From Calvatia gigantea (lineage: Eukaryota > Basidiomycota > Agaricomycetes > Agaricales > Lycoperdaceae), in the NCBI GenBank assembly GCA_025093985.1, contig JACAAK010000003.1, positions 4,712,001-4,776,000 of the forward strand: a stretch of 64,000 bases of DNA. The letters run 5' to 3'. The notes beneath the pieces are model-generated. The model ran no database searches and was not told the DNA's origin. It saw only the letters and a list, made by a program, of their open reading frames with translations. This document shows, one piece after another, positions 11,064 to 22,294 of the stretch; the first letter of the stretch is position 1; each line of letters begins with the position of its first letter. The position numbers and the translations under genes were made by a program.

Positions 11064-12252
11064 TCACCGAGCCAAAGAAAAACTGATGTTGTTGCCACTC
11101 CCCGAGACGTTGAAGCTGTCGTCTCTGGTTTCATTGTTCACATTCCCTGCGACATAAGAATACGAGACACCGGCGCCTGGGGCAAGATGGTTCTGCACAT
11201 TTTGATAAGAGTTGAACCCGGGCATACCTGGAAATCCCGCCGGGTTCGGTGGCATCACGTTTATCTGTTGCTGGGCGACTTGGTTCATTTGCGCTTGATG
11301 CCGTGCTGCGCGTCGTTCTGCTCTTTCTTGCGATCTTTGGGATTTAGGCGGAGCAGGAGCAGGAGCGGGGGCAGGGGCGGGAGCAGGGACATTCAGTGGT
11401 TGGTTATATTGGATAGTAGAAATGGATGGTCCTTGTGGTTGTGGAGAGGGAGCTGCAGGGAATGAAGGAGAGGGTATTTGCCACTGCGGTTGTGGATATT
11501 GTAATTGCTGTGGCGGAGGTGGGGGTTGCGAGGTCTTTCCTAACAATTCAGCTAGCTGATTGCTGACGCTGGCTAGTTGCTTGCGAATCTCAATGTCCGA
11601 TTGAAGCTAGGAGAAGATCGGTTTATATGTACGGCACGAACGGTGCTGCAAGGATCACTTACGCCGAACAGACTCATGGCATGTGAAAGGCGCTCTCGGC
11701 AGTCTTGAATCGTATCTTGGTCTACTTGATGATTGAATATTCTCCCTACAATAGATCGCTTTTTGACCTTCTTAACACATTTTTCTATATATCGCATATC
11801 ACTGCGCAGTTTCGAGCGTTAGTCGGACAATCTGGGAAGAAGGGAACAGGAACATACGCTAGCAGCATGTCTGCGTCCTGGCGTAGCATCGCAGGATCAG
11901 GATAGAGTTGTCCATTCTGACCCACTTGTACTCTTTGGACGACAGTCTCCACAATCACACAAGAATCTCTTCCTATGGCGATAAATTCTTCTTTATTGTT
12001 CTTCACTGCCTGGGATATGGATAAGGATCTTGTGCCGAACGACATAAGGCACTCTCCTCACCTGAACGATCTCAAGGATGTGGAGAGCAACACTCGCCGC
12101 GACAGCAACACCAGGGACCGGAAAGACCTGCCCTGCGGATTGTAGTGCCCTGAGGGTTTGTTCACTGATATTGACGGCCATTGACGCTGCTGAAACGGTG
12201 AGGACGGTTCGTTAAAGGCTGGATTAAGGAATTCCAAACCTCCATTCGACAT
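11064..12252 (-). CDS. paralogue D: MLKL-NTD-like protein with long Pro/Ala/Gln linker and Asn/Gly motif
   Basis: The plan matches A and B: exon 1 ATGTCGAATGGAG splices to ASMAVNISEQTLRALQSAGQ. Then come VFPVPGVAVAASVALHILEI, VKNNKEEFIAIGRDSCVIVE, MRYIEKCVKKVKKRSIVGR and QDTIQDCRERLSHAMSLFG. D has diverged most from A-C in the bundle. The linker is much longer (about 150 residues), rich in Pro, Gln and Ala with an (AP)n tract (about 11345-11395), then basic (ERAERRAARHQ). Yet the C-terminus is almost identical to B: YSYVAGNVNNETRDDSFNVS followed by GSGNNISFSLAR. Strong tail conservation with a freely varying linker points to selection on the tail. The gene appears intact. Confidence 0.73.
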
Positions 12253-12594
12253 GCCCTAGTCCTTCTCGTCCAGATAAATCAGCAGGCTCTACAAATTTTC
12301 AGAACTTCCAACGGATATATGAGTTGATATTTTTTGGGGTGAGCGGCGACTACACTGCCGAGAACGGCCGGGCTGTTGAAGGTAGCGGGCGTTTGGAGGG
12401 ACGGGAAGAAAGGCAGAAGATGATGCGAATAGGTTTGGTAACATGGTGACTCCTGATGTACATCCTTTTATGGTTGTCGGTAAGCGCTAGTGGATGTGTC
12501 AACGTGGTGGTAAGTTGGTGCACCGCTCCATAAATGGAAACGGTGTTGTTTTCTCACCACCACAATAAGCGGTGCAAGGCGCTCATAACTACAC
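12253..12594. other. divergent intergenic region between D and the SHOC1-like gene
   Basis: It must hold both promoters. An A/T-rich TATATCC on the minus strand near 12312-12318 could serve D. Nothing else was recognised. Confidence 0.3.
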
Positions 12595-15500
12595 ATGGCG
12601 ACCACCGATGAATTCATTCGACAACATATACACGGGCTTTTGTTCACCTATGCCAAAACACACTTGACAATTGACCACATCGAATGGTCAATCAATATTT
12701 TCAACCTGGTCAGTTGTGTTCCGATCTTGAGATTTTTCCTTTTGACTTTTTCGTTTCCTTTTGTTTCTTTTTGTTTCTTTTTTCTTTTTTTTTTTGTGAC
12801 CAGCTTCAACCCTACTTTTTGAAGGAAGTTCCCTTACATGGCCAGAACGCGTTCACATTGCCGCTTGATCCCTTTGATGCACTTTTTTCGCTGCACAGCA
12901 GCGACCAATTGCCTCGCTACGAGGAGCGGTTCAGAGCCAATCAGGAGGCGGTACAGCTCTTAAAAGAACACCTCAAGACTCGCACTGGCACACTCAAAAC
13001 AGGGAGGATCCTCCAGGAAGACGATGGTAGAACGCATTTTCCTGCATATAGTCATGCTATTAACGCCGCCACAGATGATCTACATTTCTCCACAGAATGG
13101 CTATGTCCTATCTTGACGCGTCGCTCAATTAAAGCGGGCCCAATCCAGGGAAGGCCAGCTTCCCTGAACTCGGTCCCGAAATCGCACAACATCCTTATCA
13201 AAAGTGTGGGCATACAACCTGTGCAAACGGAAGCTATTGAAGAGGCAGAGATTCCTTATGAACGGACCCTGTACCTCTTTTGATATTCACCGTTTCTCAT
13301 CGCTGATTAATCTTGACTCCTAGTAAAGTATTATGGGTCATGAAATCGGAGGAGCGGGATGCCATCCGCGACTTATTGAAACATGTTACAGATATGCGAC
13401 GACCACGACCTAATTACAAGAACTCCGCCTTGCACGCCTTCCTGCACGAGGATAATTCGACCGATATTGCACCGCCTCCTGAGGAGTTCACGCCTATCTT
13501 TCCGAGAAGCCGGCGGATAGGCCATAGGTCCATCGTAGCCCATGAGCAAAGCCTTCAGAAACTGATAGAGTTGATTCCGGAAGCTAACATAGCCTCGGAG
13601 GACTCTGACGCAACTATCGCGAATGCAAGCCTGCAAATAGTTGATGGATGGCGTGAGTCATCCCACGCGCTCTGTCCGTCATTGGTATGCTAACTCTTCT
13701 GCAGACACACTAAAGGTGTCATCGCCCATGTCCGTCGCGACACCGACTAGTAGTCAAGAAGACGACAAAATTGATCAACTATTTTTGGAGGACTCGCCAC
13801 CGACCGAACCAATGTCAGGGCTTGCCAACGAAAAAATGGGCACGTCACCAAATTGTGACACTCTGATAAACGCTGATTTTACGTTCCCTTTTGGCAGAAG
13901 AAATTGAAATCCCACGCTCGCGCCGCATCGGGGGGACGTACGGCCGAAAGGCGCATATACTGCACCAAGAAATGTGAGGTTATTCTGGACGGGCATTCTC
14001 ACCTTCTCATTTGTTCATCTAGCCTAGCGACATTCTTGCCTCCCCTCGTGCAAAAAGCGACAACCAAACCGGCGGACGAGGCACCACTAAAAGACTCGAG
14101 CCCCGTACCCGAGTCACTCCTCGGTCATGCCTCAGTAGACAATGAAACCATACCAGGCGGCCATAGCGATGATTTTGACGCATATATCAGGCAGCTGTGC
14201 CCGAATGAGCATCCACATGACATCATAATGAAAGTCGAAGTGGAAGATGAGAAGACGGGTATGTTTATGGAAGGTGGGTGCCACTTTGCTGTGACCGCCA
14301 CAGCCCGATATTTATAAATGAGCGTTAGTGCCTCAGCTCCCCCCACCTAATATCCATAGTTCTTCTCCCATTCTCGCACTGCCTGCGAAGATTAGCGACC
14401 TTACCGAGGGTAAATGCGTATCAGACGGCCGTCGCCCACTGAATAAAGTTGCAAAAGGGCTACCTGCACTTACACTTTCCTTATCATGGGTGTCAGGATA
14501 GTTTCTGATTCTTTGTGAAGGACGTAATCTCACCCTCATTGATAGAACCTTTACCGTAGATGCACCTCTGCCCTCCCATCAAGAAATATCTGGTGTCTCT
14601 GAACTATTCACCACTGCTTTGACTTGCAACGATGTCAACCGGTTGATACAGCGGTCTCTTCTCGAAGACACTCCTTTTTGCGGCGCTCGATTGACTATAC
14701 TGGAAGAGGATCTTGAATTACCGATGGTCGTGGAACAGGATCCGGGGCCGTATATCGCGATTTCTAGACGACACAGGCAGGATAAAGTTCAAGAACTAGA
14801 CTCAGGCGACATAGCTCTAGAATGTCTAGGTGCTGACGTACACCAACCGCCCAGCAATAATGAGGTGGTCGGGGAGCTCGACCAACCGCAGATTGCCGAA
14901 GACTTTGACACGTTTTCTTATGAACCTTCCGTTCTCCTATTTGAATCAGCAGACACGCAGGCATTTTATGACCCCGCACTAGTGACACATAATCTTTCGT
15001 TTGGCTTTTCTCCCTTGCTGACTCGGTCCTATTCGCGTAGTCGGACTATGTGTGTCCATCATCTCTTGACAAGCTTCACCATGACCAAAACGTCGCCGAA
15101 GACACTTTTTTGAACGTTACTAATGCTGACTCGTTTGATGATAGCAACGAACGCCGACACTCCTGGGGCAAATGACACTCTGGATTGACTGTGGCCTAAT
15201 GGATCTGACTTCTCTTGGAATTCGTGAGCTGGCTGAACCGCTAGAACCTGATGCTCTATACGCCTCTCGTCTGGTGGACTTTACGCGACTACGAGCAAAA
15301 ACGATCAAGGAAACCCTCCCTCCTATACCCGCAACTGGCTCTTCCACCGAGCTCCAGTCCCGATAAGCGACGTTCCTGAAGATATTACTGCTACAATCAA
15401 GGATCCATCGACTCTGGTCCTTCCGGAGACAAGCAATAACCCCAAGTCTCTCCAACGATACATGGCCTCCATGGATTTCGTACAGCGACAGGCCATCGTC

Positions 15501-16294
15501 CGAGCCCTTAGGATACTTGAGTGTAATGTCGATTTGGCCGAGCGAATGTCTCTAGGAAGGGGTCGATGTGATTGTCGACCCGCACTCGTCGATTATCGTG
15601 GCCTCTTTGTTCACTCTCCCTGCTTATGGCAAACAACTTGTCGATCGTATATGGGAACAATCCTGGCGCTTCCGGCATATCCTTGTTTTACTTGAAGCTT
15701 ATCCTGAAACCCTTGCGCTCAGGCCACCGAAATCTAATACTGACAGGCAAAACGTTTCGGCATACACCCCACCGATTTTGAAATCGATTAGGAAATTGCG
15801 ACGGGACGTGGTTATCGGAGAGGCTTGTGGGAAGAAAAGAGCGGAATGTAGCGTTGGGTATGCGTTTGCGAATGATGCGATGGAGGCTGCGACTTTTGTG
15901 AGGTGTTTTGGGGATCTTTCGGAAGAAAGAGACCGGACCGGCGGTCTTCTGTGGAGAACAAGGGAGTGGCTGGACTCGGAAACATACCCCGTTCGTTCTT
16001 TTGTGCTTCGCTTTTGAACACTACTAATATTGTGGCACTGGTGACAGGACGAGGAAGACTTGTCCCCAGCTGGAAGGGATGAACCGCATGTCTGCAGTGA
16101 TCCTCCTTTGTAAAGCAACCACCGAGGAGATTCTCGATATGCTCCCAGAAGAAAGGTTGGAAGAGTTTGGGCCCCTTATCGGAGTGGATTCCGTCGTAGG
16201 TTCTTTACATGTTGTCGGGAATCTTGCTTACAGATGTGTAGAAATCACTAAACGCAGACCTGAAAAGTCGATTTGGCATACTAGATTTTGTTGA
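12595..16294 (+). CDS. putative meiotic XPF-like protein (SHOC1/Zip2-like)
   Basis: A long multi-exon gene. Exon 1 (MATTDEFIRQHIHGLL..) joins across a T-rich intron to LQPYFLKEVPLHGQNAF. Later introns at about 13271 (GTACCT..CCTAG), 13653 (GTGAGT..TGCAG), 13970 (GTGAGG..TCTAG) and 14261 (GTATGT..GTTAG) keep frame. The C-terminal exon has MASMDFVQRQAIVRALR, VDVIVDPHSSIIVASLFTLP, FRHILVLLEAYPETLA, then TPPILKSIRKLRRDVVIGEA, resembling an inactive XPF-nuclease-like fold. It ends with a helix-hairpin-like EEILDMLPEERLEEFGPLIG. That order fits SHOC1/Zip2 proteins, which act with Spo16/ERCC1-like partners at meiotic crossovers (family knowledge; assignment is inference). Exon joins near 14400-14540 and 15110-15370 are unresolved; the unspliced frame has a TAG at 14499. 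No catalytic ERKxxxD motif is seen. Confidence 0.55.
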
Positions 16295-17833
16295 GCAAGT
16301 AAAATACCCAGACTTGTCGTTCCATTTGTATTCCAGCTCGTAAATGCATTCCTGTACATCCTAAAGCATGGAAGGATTCATGAGATGTGAATGAGGAACG
16401 GAGCTAGCCTATTTTTTTGACGGGACTAATGCAAAGACTTGGGGCCGAGGCGAGGGTATAGGCCTTAGGAGTGATGAAAGTTGGGGGGACTTCGCGGATT
16501 TCGCCCTTGCGAAGGGGCTTATCAGAGGGCTTAACCGCTGCCCTAATCCGCCTGTATGAGAGAATCTAACTACCAAACTTAGGTTACTGAGGGGGAGTAT
16601 GGTCACTGCTCGTGACTTCCGGGGCTGTTGCCGGGACCCCGAACAGGTTGGTATATTGGGGGGGCTCAGTCTGAGCACGGGTGGGGCGTCCTCCCAGGTC
16701 CTCGTACCCACCACACTCATTGAGTATGGCCGACTGACGGTGTGAGTTGTACAACCACGACTTCTGGTTTTTCTCCCTGCGTGGATCAAGACACGTTGAC
16801 TAAGCCTCAGCGCCGGCCGTCTCCGAAGATAGCAGCGAAAGTGGCAAAGTGCATCGGCTGTGAATCGAACACAGGACGTAAACACTGGCTTGTATTTGTG
16901 AAGCACAGTCGAGTATATGCAACCAGGTCAAGATGTCAGGCAAGAGAAGTGTGATATTCTTTTTAGAAATGAGCTATTCTCTAAAGAGCCTCGTCCAGAC
17001 TGTTGCCGGGTGCTGGTATCGAAGGTGATACCATCATGGATCACTAACGGCGCTTGAGCGTTTGAACGCCAGATGCAATCTCGGTCATCAAAGGTTCCGT
17101 TTCGGTAGATTGCAGTAGGATCCTTGTCGGGGCTACGGAAACCATGTTTGGGGGAGGAGGGGGGTCTCATATTCGGCTCAAGACGCGCGAGTGTGGAGAC
17201 CGCAAGTGGCTGCCTACGAAACCGCACCCGACAACACACTAGTGAGTTCCCCGACAATTCCGTCGCATCCTGCTGCGTATGTTACCCCCTAACCATTAAA
17301 TATCAATACGTCTTCGACCCGTGTGTCGCCTGTGCAGTCTGCCACACATCACCAGTGTGTAACCATTCACCCTTCGCATTGAAATCATATATTTAACAGA
17401 ACCCCAGACAACTTACCTCGCACCTCCATTCCTTTCAACGCATGGACATGGTTCAGAAACCTTCTCTATTCACATTTTGCAGCTGGGGCTTAAAAGGACA
17501 TCTATCCTCCACAGGTTGCTAGCTTAGCACTCATATTACATATCTGGTGGGGGTGGATGACCATAAAACATTAAGATATCGGACTCCCTTCGAGCCAAAA
17601 TACGGTCGAGCCTGTACCGGCTCCGCACCTGGTTACAGAACCCGCCTCCTGGTCCCAATTACCTGCAGCCGCTACCTAGGGCTCGATACGCTCAAAAGCT
17701 CACAACATTTCTCCAACGTTCAGTACCGTCTCTCTCAGCCATTATCTCGCTTTCCCACTCGTTTCTCGTTCCTTGGAACACGGTCTCGAGGGGACGCAAT
17801 GGTACACCCTAGCTCTCCTGTCGAGCTGCCGCC
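16295..17833. other. region without a recognised gene
   Basis: ORFs on both strands (for example 16409-16906 and 16928-17257 minus) show no family resemblance and no convincing exon chain. The only recognisable element is a tRNA-like remnant (16850-16920). Confidence 0.4.
16850..16920 (-). tRNA. degenerate tRNA-Gly-like remnant (probable pseudo-tRNA)
   Basis: On the minus strand the 3' part reads as a tRNA T-arm and acceptor: CCTGTGTTCGATTCACAGcc followed by CCGATGCA, with a perfect TTCGATT loop and a 5-bp stem. The 3' acceptor strand equals that of eukaryotic tRNA-Gly (5' GCATCGG). The 5' half does not fit: only the first four acceptor bases (GCAT) pair, and no proper D-arm or anticodon stem forms. 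It is probably a tRNA fragment or a tRNA-derived repeat rather than a working gene. Confidence 0.3.
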
Positions 17834-19147
17834 TCAACTGTTCGCAATGTTTCTGCTATTCTGCTTGGATTTCGTTGCCGAAAACGTGCTTGGGCCATCT
17901 CTACTTCGAATAATTCCTGCTGATCTACAGACATTGTCGCAGTGTGCCCGGCCATATGGCCTAAAGAAGCCCAATAATTGAGGAAATCTGATACCTAAGA
18001 CGTGGGGCATACGTGATCTTAATGTAAAAGGTACACGATCCCCCGCAGGGATTCTGACGGGGCGATTTACGTCGGTCGGGGCCTGTGAGGGTATTTTGTG
18101 AATTTGGGTCAAACGTGCGTCTGGTTGATTGGATGATTGTGCCAAAGTTTGGGTGCCTGTCGTTGTCGAGGGAGGAATGAAGGGCTCCATGTCGATCGAC
18201 TCCTCCAGTATCTTTGCCCAAAGTTCCTCGGCCTGATCATCTTTGGGAGGAACGATAGGAAACGGGGGATTTTCATGACCGTGTTCTACAGAGTCGCCCC
18301 TAATTGGGGGAGACCTGGTTTTAGTTACACCTGTGCCCCGAGCCACCTCGACGGGGAACACAGGACTCGGATGTTTCCGCATTGGTTCTTCCACCTTCGG
18401 ACGAACTTGAGATGGATTCAGCCGCTCCACAATGGAAGTGGTGGAGGTCGTGAATCTCGGATTCGGGTCGCTCCTGTACGGGCATAGGGGACTGAAGTGG
18501 TAGATTGCTGGGTCCAGGAAAAACGGGCGCGAGTCCTGGGGATTGGTAACCCCCTGGGATCGGTAAGGCGGATAAAGGAGGGAGTTCTTCCAACATATGA
18601 AGTTGGGTGGGGTCGTCCATGAGAGAAAGATCCATGGGCTGAGTCACGTTCGACATGGGCGCACCTGTGAAGTCCGCATCTGCTTTCGGCGTCACATCTA
18701 CGAGTGGTATCGCTTCCGTGGCCAATCTGTTCAGCCCGTCAGAGCTGTCCCGACCGACCAAAGTCCGGTCGAGTCCTCCTTTTTGCCTCCCTCTAATCGT
18801 CCGACTCTGTGCTTTCCTCTCGTCCTTTTCCTGCAGCTGCTTTTTCAGTCTTGCCAGTTCCGTATCGAGATACTCCGGATTTTCTGCGAGCATTAGCCCC
18901 CTTTGCCCACGAAATGTAGCTGGAATGTTTGTCGATTGCCATCGTGAATATATCCGGGTATCTGAAGTGAATGGGATAGGCTGTTGAATTGCGTACTGGA
19001 CGATAGGGCCATCCGTCGATCTACGTCTGCAAGTGCTGACGAAACTCTGTTTTCAATATTCTCAGCACCAGCTAGAGTATCTGCGTCATCCGCTTGGTCC
19101 CCAGGGCCGTTGATGATAGAATGACGAGCGTTTTGGAAAAAAGGCAT
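17834..19147 (-). CDS. hypothetical, largely disordered protein
   Basis: Not recognised. The N-terminal exon would start MPFFQNARHSIINGP. A long open stretch follows with a charged helix likely to form a coiled coil (LDTELARLKKQLQEKDERKA), then Pro/Ser-rich sequence (PPLSALPIPGGYQSPG). A last exon includes ELWAKILEESIDMEPFIP and more Pro/Thr-rich sequence. Frame changes around 18430-18480 and near 19000-19080 require introns whose borders I could not fix. The MPFFQNA start resembles the short leader seen on many mushroom NACHT-associated proteins, but that is a weak resemblance. It is divergent from the NACHT gene 780 bp away. Confidence 0.4.
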
Positions 19148-19930
19148 CGTGAAGGGGGTGTGGTGTGGTCCTGGTGGATAGAGGTGTGAGATAGGTGAAG
19201 AGTATGTGCTGCCTATTTCACCAAGGATAAACTTGCACTAAGGGGAAAAATCAGACTCTCCTGCCGTCAAGAAAGAACGCCCGTCTAACTGGGTGTTCTG
19301 CTGAGTGTCCACGGCCCAGGCCCCAGGCATCAGGCACTCACGTGACAAAGATAATTTAATCAGTATCAGATGAATGGAACAATGATCGAACTGCGGCTGG
19401 GCAGTGGCTGGCATTTTTACCAGCGCCCCTAGACTTCAACGTGACTCGACAACACTCGACAACACTCAACGGCGATCATAAGTTACTAGCCGGTAAGGCG
19501 CGACTCCTCAGATATCAGGATTCTGGAGCTCATTCTATAACCCATCTCAGCTTATTTAGGCTGCCCCTCGTGTGGGATACGAGATGCAGCAAATTCTATC
19601 GAAGATCAAACAAAAGTCACGGCGACGCGAAGATGCGCCGTCGGCGCTCCCAGTTCAGCTTGGGAAATCGGAACACCCACAACTCACATTCGCAACCCCA
19701 CCGGTGGACCCAGAAGCGATCCCCTCACACCTTGAAACCTTGCCCAGTCGCACTGCAGGTACCTCGAAAAACCTAGTATCCTGCTTCCTCACTCAATGGG
19801 CTGGCTGACAGGGTCACAAACTCCAATGATCAATCTAGAACGAGGATTAGGTGAGTTTACTTTATGAGCCTGCCTAGTCAGTGCTCACTACCAGGAGGTA
19901 GCTAAAAACCAACAAAACTATGTTGGTGGT
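19148..19930. other. intergenic between divergent genes
   Basis: No exon is supported. A short tandem repeat of CGACAACACT (two to three units) lies at about 19446-19468. The region should contain the promoters of the hypothetical gene (-) and the NACHT gene (+). Confidence 0.35.
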
Positions 19931-22294
19931 ATGTTCAATTATTCACATGGTTTTTCGTTCGCGAATGCGTGGATGGCAGAGCACATGCATTTTCAGGGTC
20001 AGGAAGCTCGAGGTGCGCTCCAACATCCTACCCAGAACATGAAGCTTAGGACACATCAGAGCTCACTTGGTTGGAGGGTCGTGCGATGCCCAGTGTTGAA
20101 CTTTACTCGGCTGATCGTCATCCTCCTCCTCGCTGCTACCGCGGCACGCGTTTAAAACTCATCGAAGTGCTTCGGTGTTGGTTACATGCTTTGCACTCAA
20201 AACAGAAGCTTTTATGGCTGTGTGGACCTGCGGGTGTTGGAAAATCCGCAATCATGCAAACTCTTGCAGAGGGTGAAGATAAAACATCAAGGTTGGGCGC
20301 AGCACTTTTCTTCCCTGGGATAACCCTCAATACACCCCAATCTTCGATCCGCCATCTGTCACCTCATGAAGATCCATCACGATTCTGGATCACAGTTTCC
20401 TACCAACTTGTTTTCAAAGACCCTGCCTACCGCACTTATGTGCAAGATCAGATCTACCGCGATCCGAGGTTGCTTGGGCACAGTCTGGCGAGGCAGTTTG
20501 AAGTACTGATCGTCGAGCCGTTTGGTCGGAGACCGCTGATCACGACTTCGCACTTTCTGCCTGTTTTCATTGATGGGTTGGACCACTTTCATACCATAGA
20601 AACCCAGGAACAGGTCGTCCAACTTATTATTGACTTCGTCCAACAGTACCCATCGGCACCGTTGCTGTGGATTATAGCTAGTCGGCCTGAAAGCCATTTG
20701 GCGGGAACGTTCAACGCTTATCACCACTTGAAGGAATGTGTTGGCTCGCGCTTCATTGAGGTGGAATCCGAAGCCGCTCGTGAGGACGTCAAATACTTCT
20801 TGTGGAATCGATTCAACGAGATTCAAGCCAAGTACAGCGGGACTATTGAACCACCATGGCCGAAAGACGAGGAATTCACCCTTCTTCTCGTCACCGCCTC
20901 TGGCCTTTTCATAATTGCCGTCGCCATCATGGATTTTATAGCCAACCCTCATATCGCAGACCCCGTTGATCAGCTCGACTTCGTCCTGTCGGCGGTCTCC
21001 CCAACCGCATCCATCGGACAACCAATTCGTAGTGTTCTTGAAGCTGTTTACGACATGTATACTCAAATATTGGGAACCATATCCCCACAACGTTATCATG
21101 TCGCCAAGAGAATACTTGGCTTCTCTCTGTTACCAACCGGCTTCGGAGCTTTGACTCGTGAATCTACCTCCTTCTGGAGCCTCTGCAATACTCTGGGCAT
21201 CAAGAAGAATGTTGCTTACAGCTGTTTGTCCAAGCTACACTCACTCCTCGAGATTCCGAGACCCGAACACGCTGCTTCACTGCCCCTCCGCTTCTTTCAT
21301 CCCTCTTTCTCCGATTATCTTGCTAATCACGACGCATCAAAACACTTTTGGATCGATATAAAGGAGGTCGTGGATGACCTGTGGCAATGTCACTTTCGAA
21401 TGTTACAGCAAGTAAATGCCGCAGGTGCGCTTTGAGAAACCCTTACGATCGCCTTGACCACGCTAACCCAGTGGTATGTTTCTAAGGCGACATCAGTCCT
21501 CGAGTCCCAAATTTGCGTCTAGCTTGGCCATCGTCTCCCGAATATGCTGAGGAATTCAGGAATGATGCTTGGGAAAACGCTCGTCGAGTATTTTTCCATC
21601 ACCTCTTGCCGTGCCCATCAAATATTTGTCCTTTCGGAATCCACTTTACTGGTTTATCCGACCCCGGATCCTCATCCTCATTCGTCGACATCTTCCAAAA
21701 AATCAATTTTCGCATCCTTATGGACGGGTATGTATTTCCGGACTTCCTTATCGATTTGTGGCGTTCCTGGATTGGTTCATTGGAAACGTGAGTCCAATGC
21801 TATTTTTAAGAGATTATTAAGAAATGGTTTTTTAGGACCATGCCCTGCTTCAAAAGAACGGGCTTTTCCAGAGGTTAGATACGACATATCAACGGTATGA
21901 CTTGGTTGACCGCGCCGCTCCATCTTTCAAGATCAGCGTCGCGAGGTCCTACGACGATGGATGCACCACCAAGATCAGAGCGTATATGGATGAAGTTTTG
22001 ACTAGGGCGGTAAGTGACTTCCAAATTATATATCCGAGTTACGCAAGTGAAGGGCTAAACGAGACACCTCTGAAGGATCGCATGGATCCGAGTCGACCCT
22101 TCTCAACTGGGGAGAAACCAGACTCACTAACAAATTTATTTCGTGATCTTGAGTCTCATGAAAGCGGTTTCTCCGCTGCGTTCCGACTGGGGTCTGAGAC
22201 TGCAGGTCAATGCGTGGTGCTGATGGATATGTACCACGAGAATCACATATTCTACTATATATTGCCTTACGATCCATTGAAGAGAGCACTGTAG
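19931..22294 (+). CDS. NACHT-domain NTPase (NLR-like, STAND class)
   Basis: Exon 1 begins MFNYSHGFSFANAWMAEHMH. A 47-nt intron (GTGCGC..CATCAG) keeps frame into ELTWLEGRAMPSVELYSADR and HPPPRCYRGTR, the standard approach to the NACHT core in mushrooms. The Walker A motif is GPAGVGKSAIMQTLAE; Walker B is FLPVFIDGLDHF, followed by the sensor-like LLWIIASRPE. The rest, to about residue 480, has the winged-helix-like NACHT tail ending HPSFSDYLANHD, the typical end of this family. Downstream exons (to LVDRAAP..YDPLKRAL) are in uncertain frames. No ankyrin, WD40 or TPR repeats were seen, so this is a short NLR. Such proteins sense non-self and can trigger cell death in fungi (family knowledge). Confidence 0.78.

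Noticed and set aside
17547..17981. Plus-strand ORF of 144 codons
   Set aside because: It overlaps the opposite-strand hypothetical gene, shows no domain, and has the biased composition of a shadow frame.
19931..20060. Shared amyloid motif between the NACHT N-terminus and the A-D tails
   Set aside because: The NACHT leader has no GNV-N..DDSFNVSG pattern; only loose aromatic/Asn similarity. The sensor-effector link is therefore left as a hypothesis.
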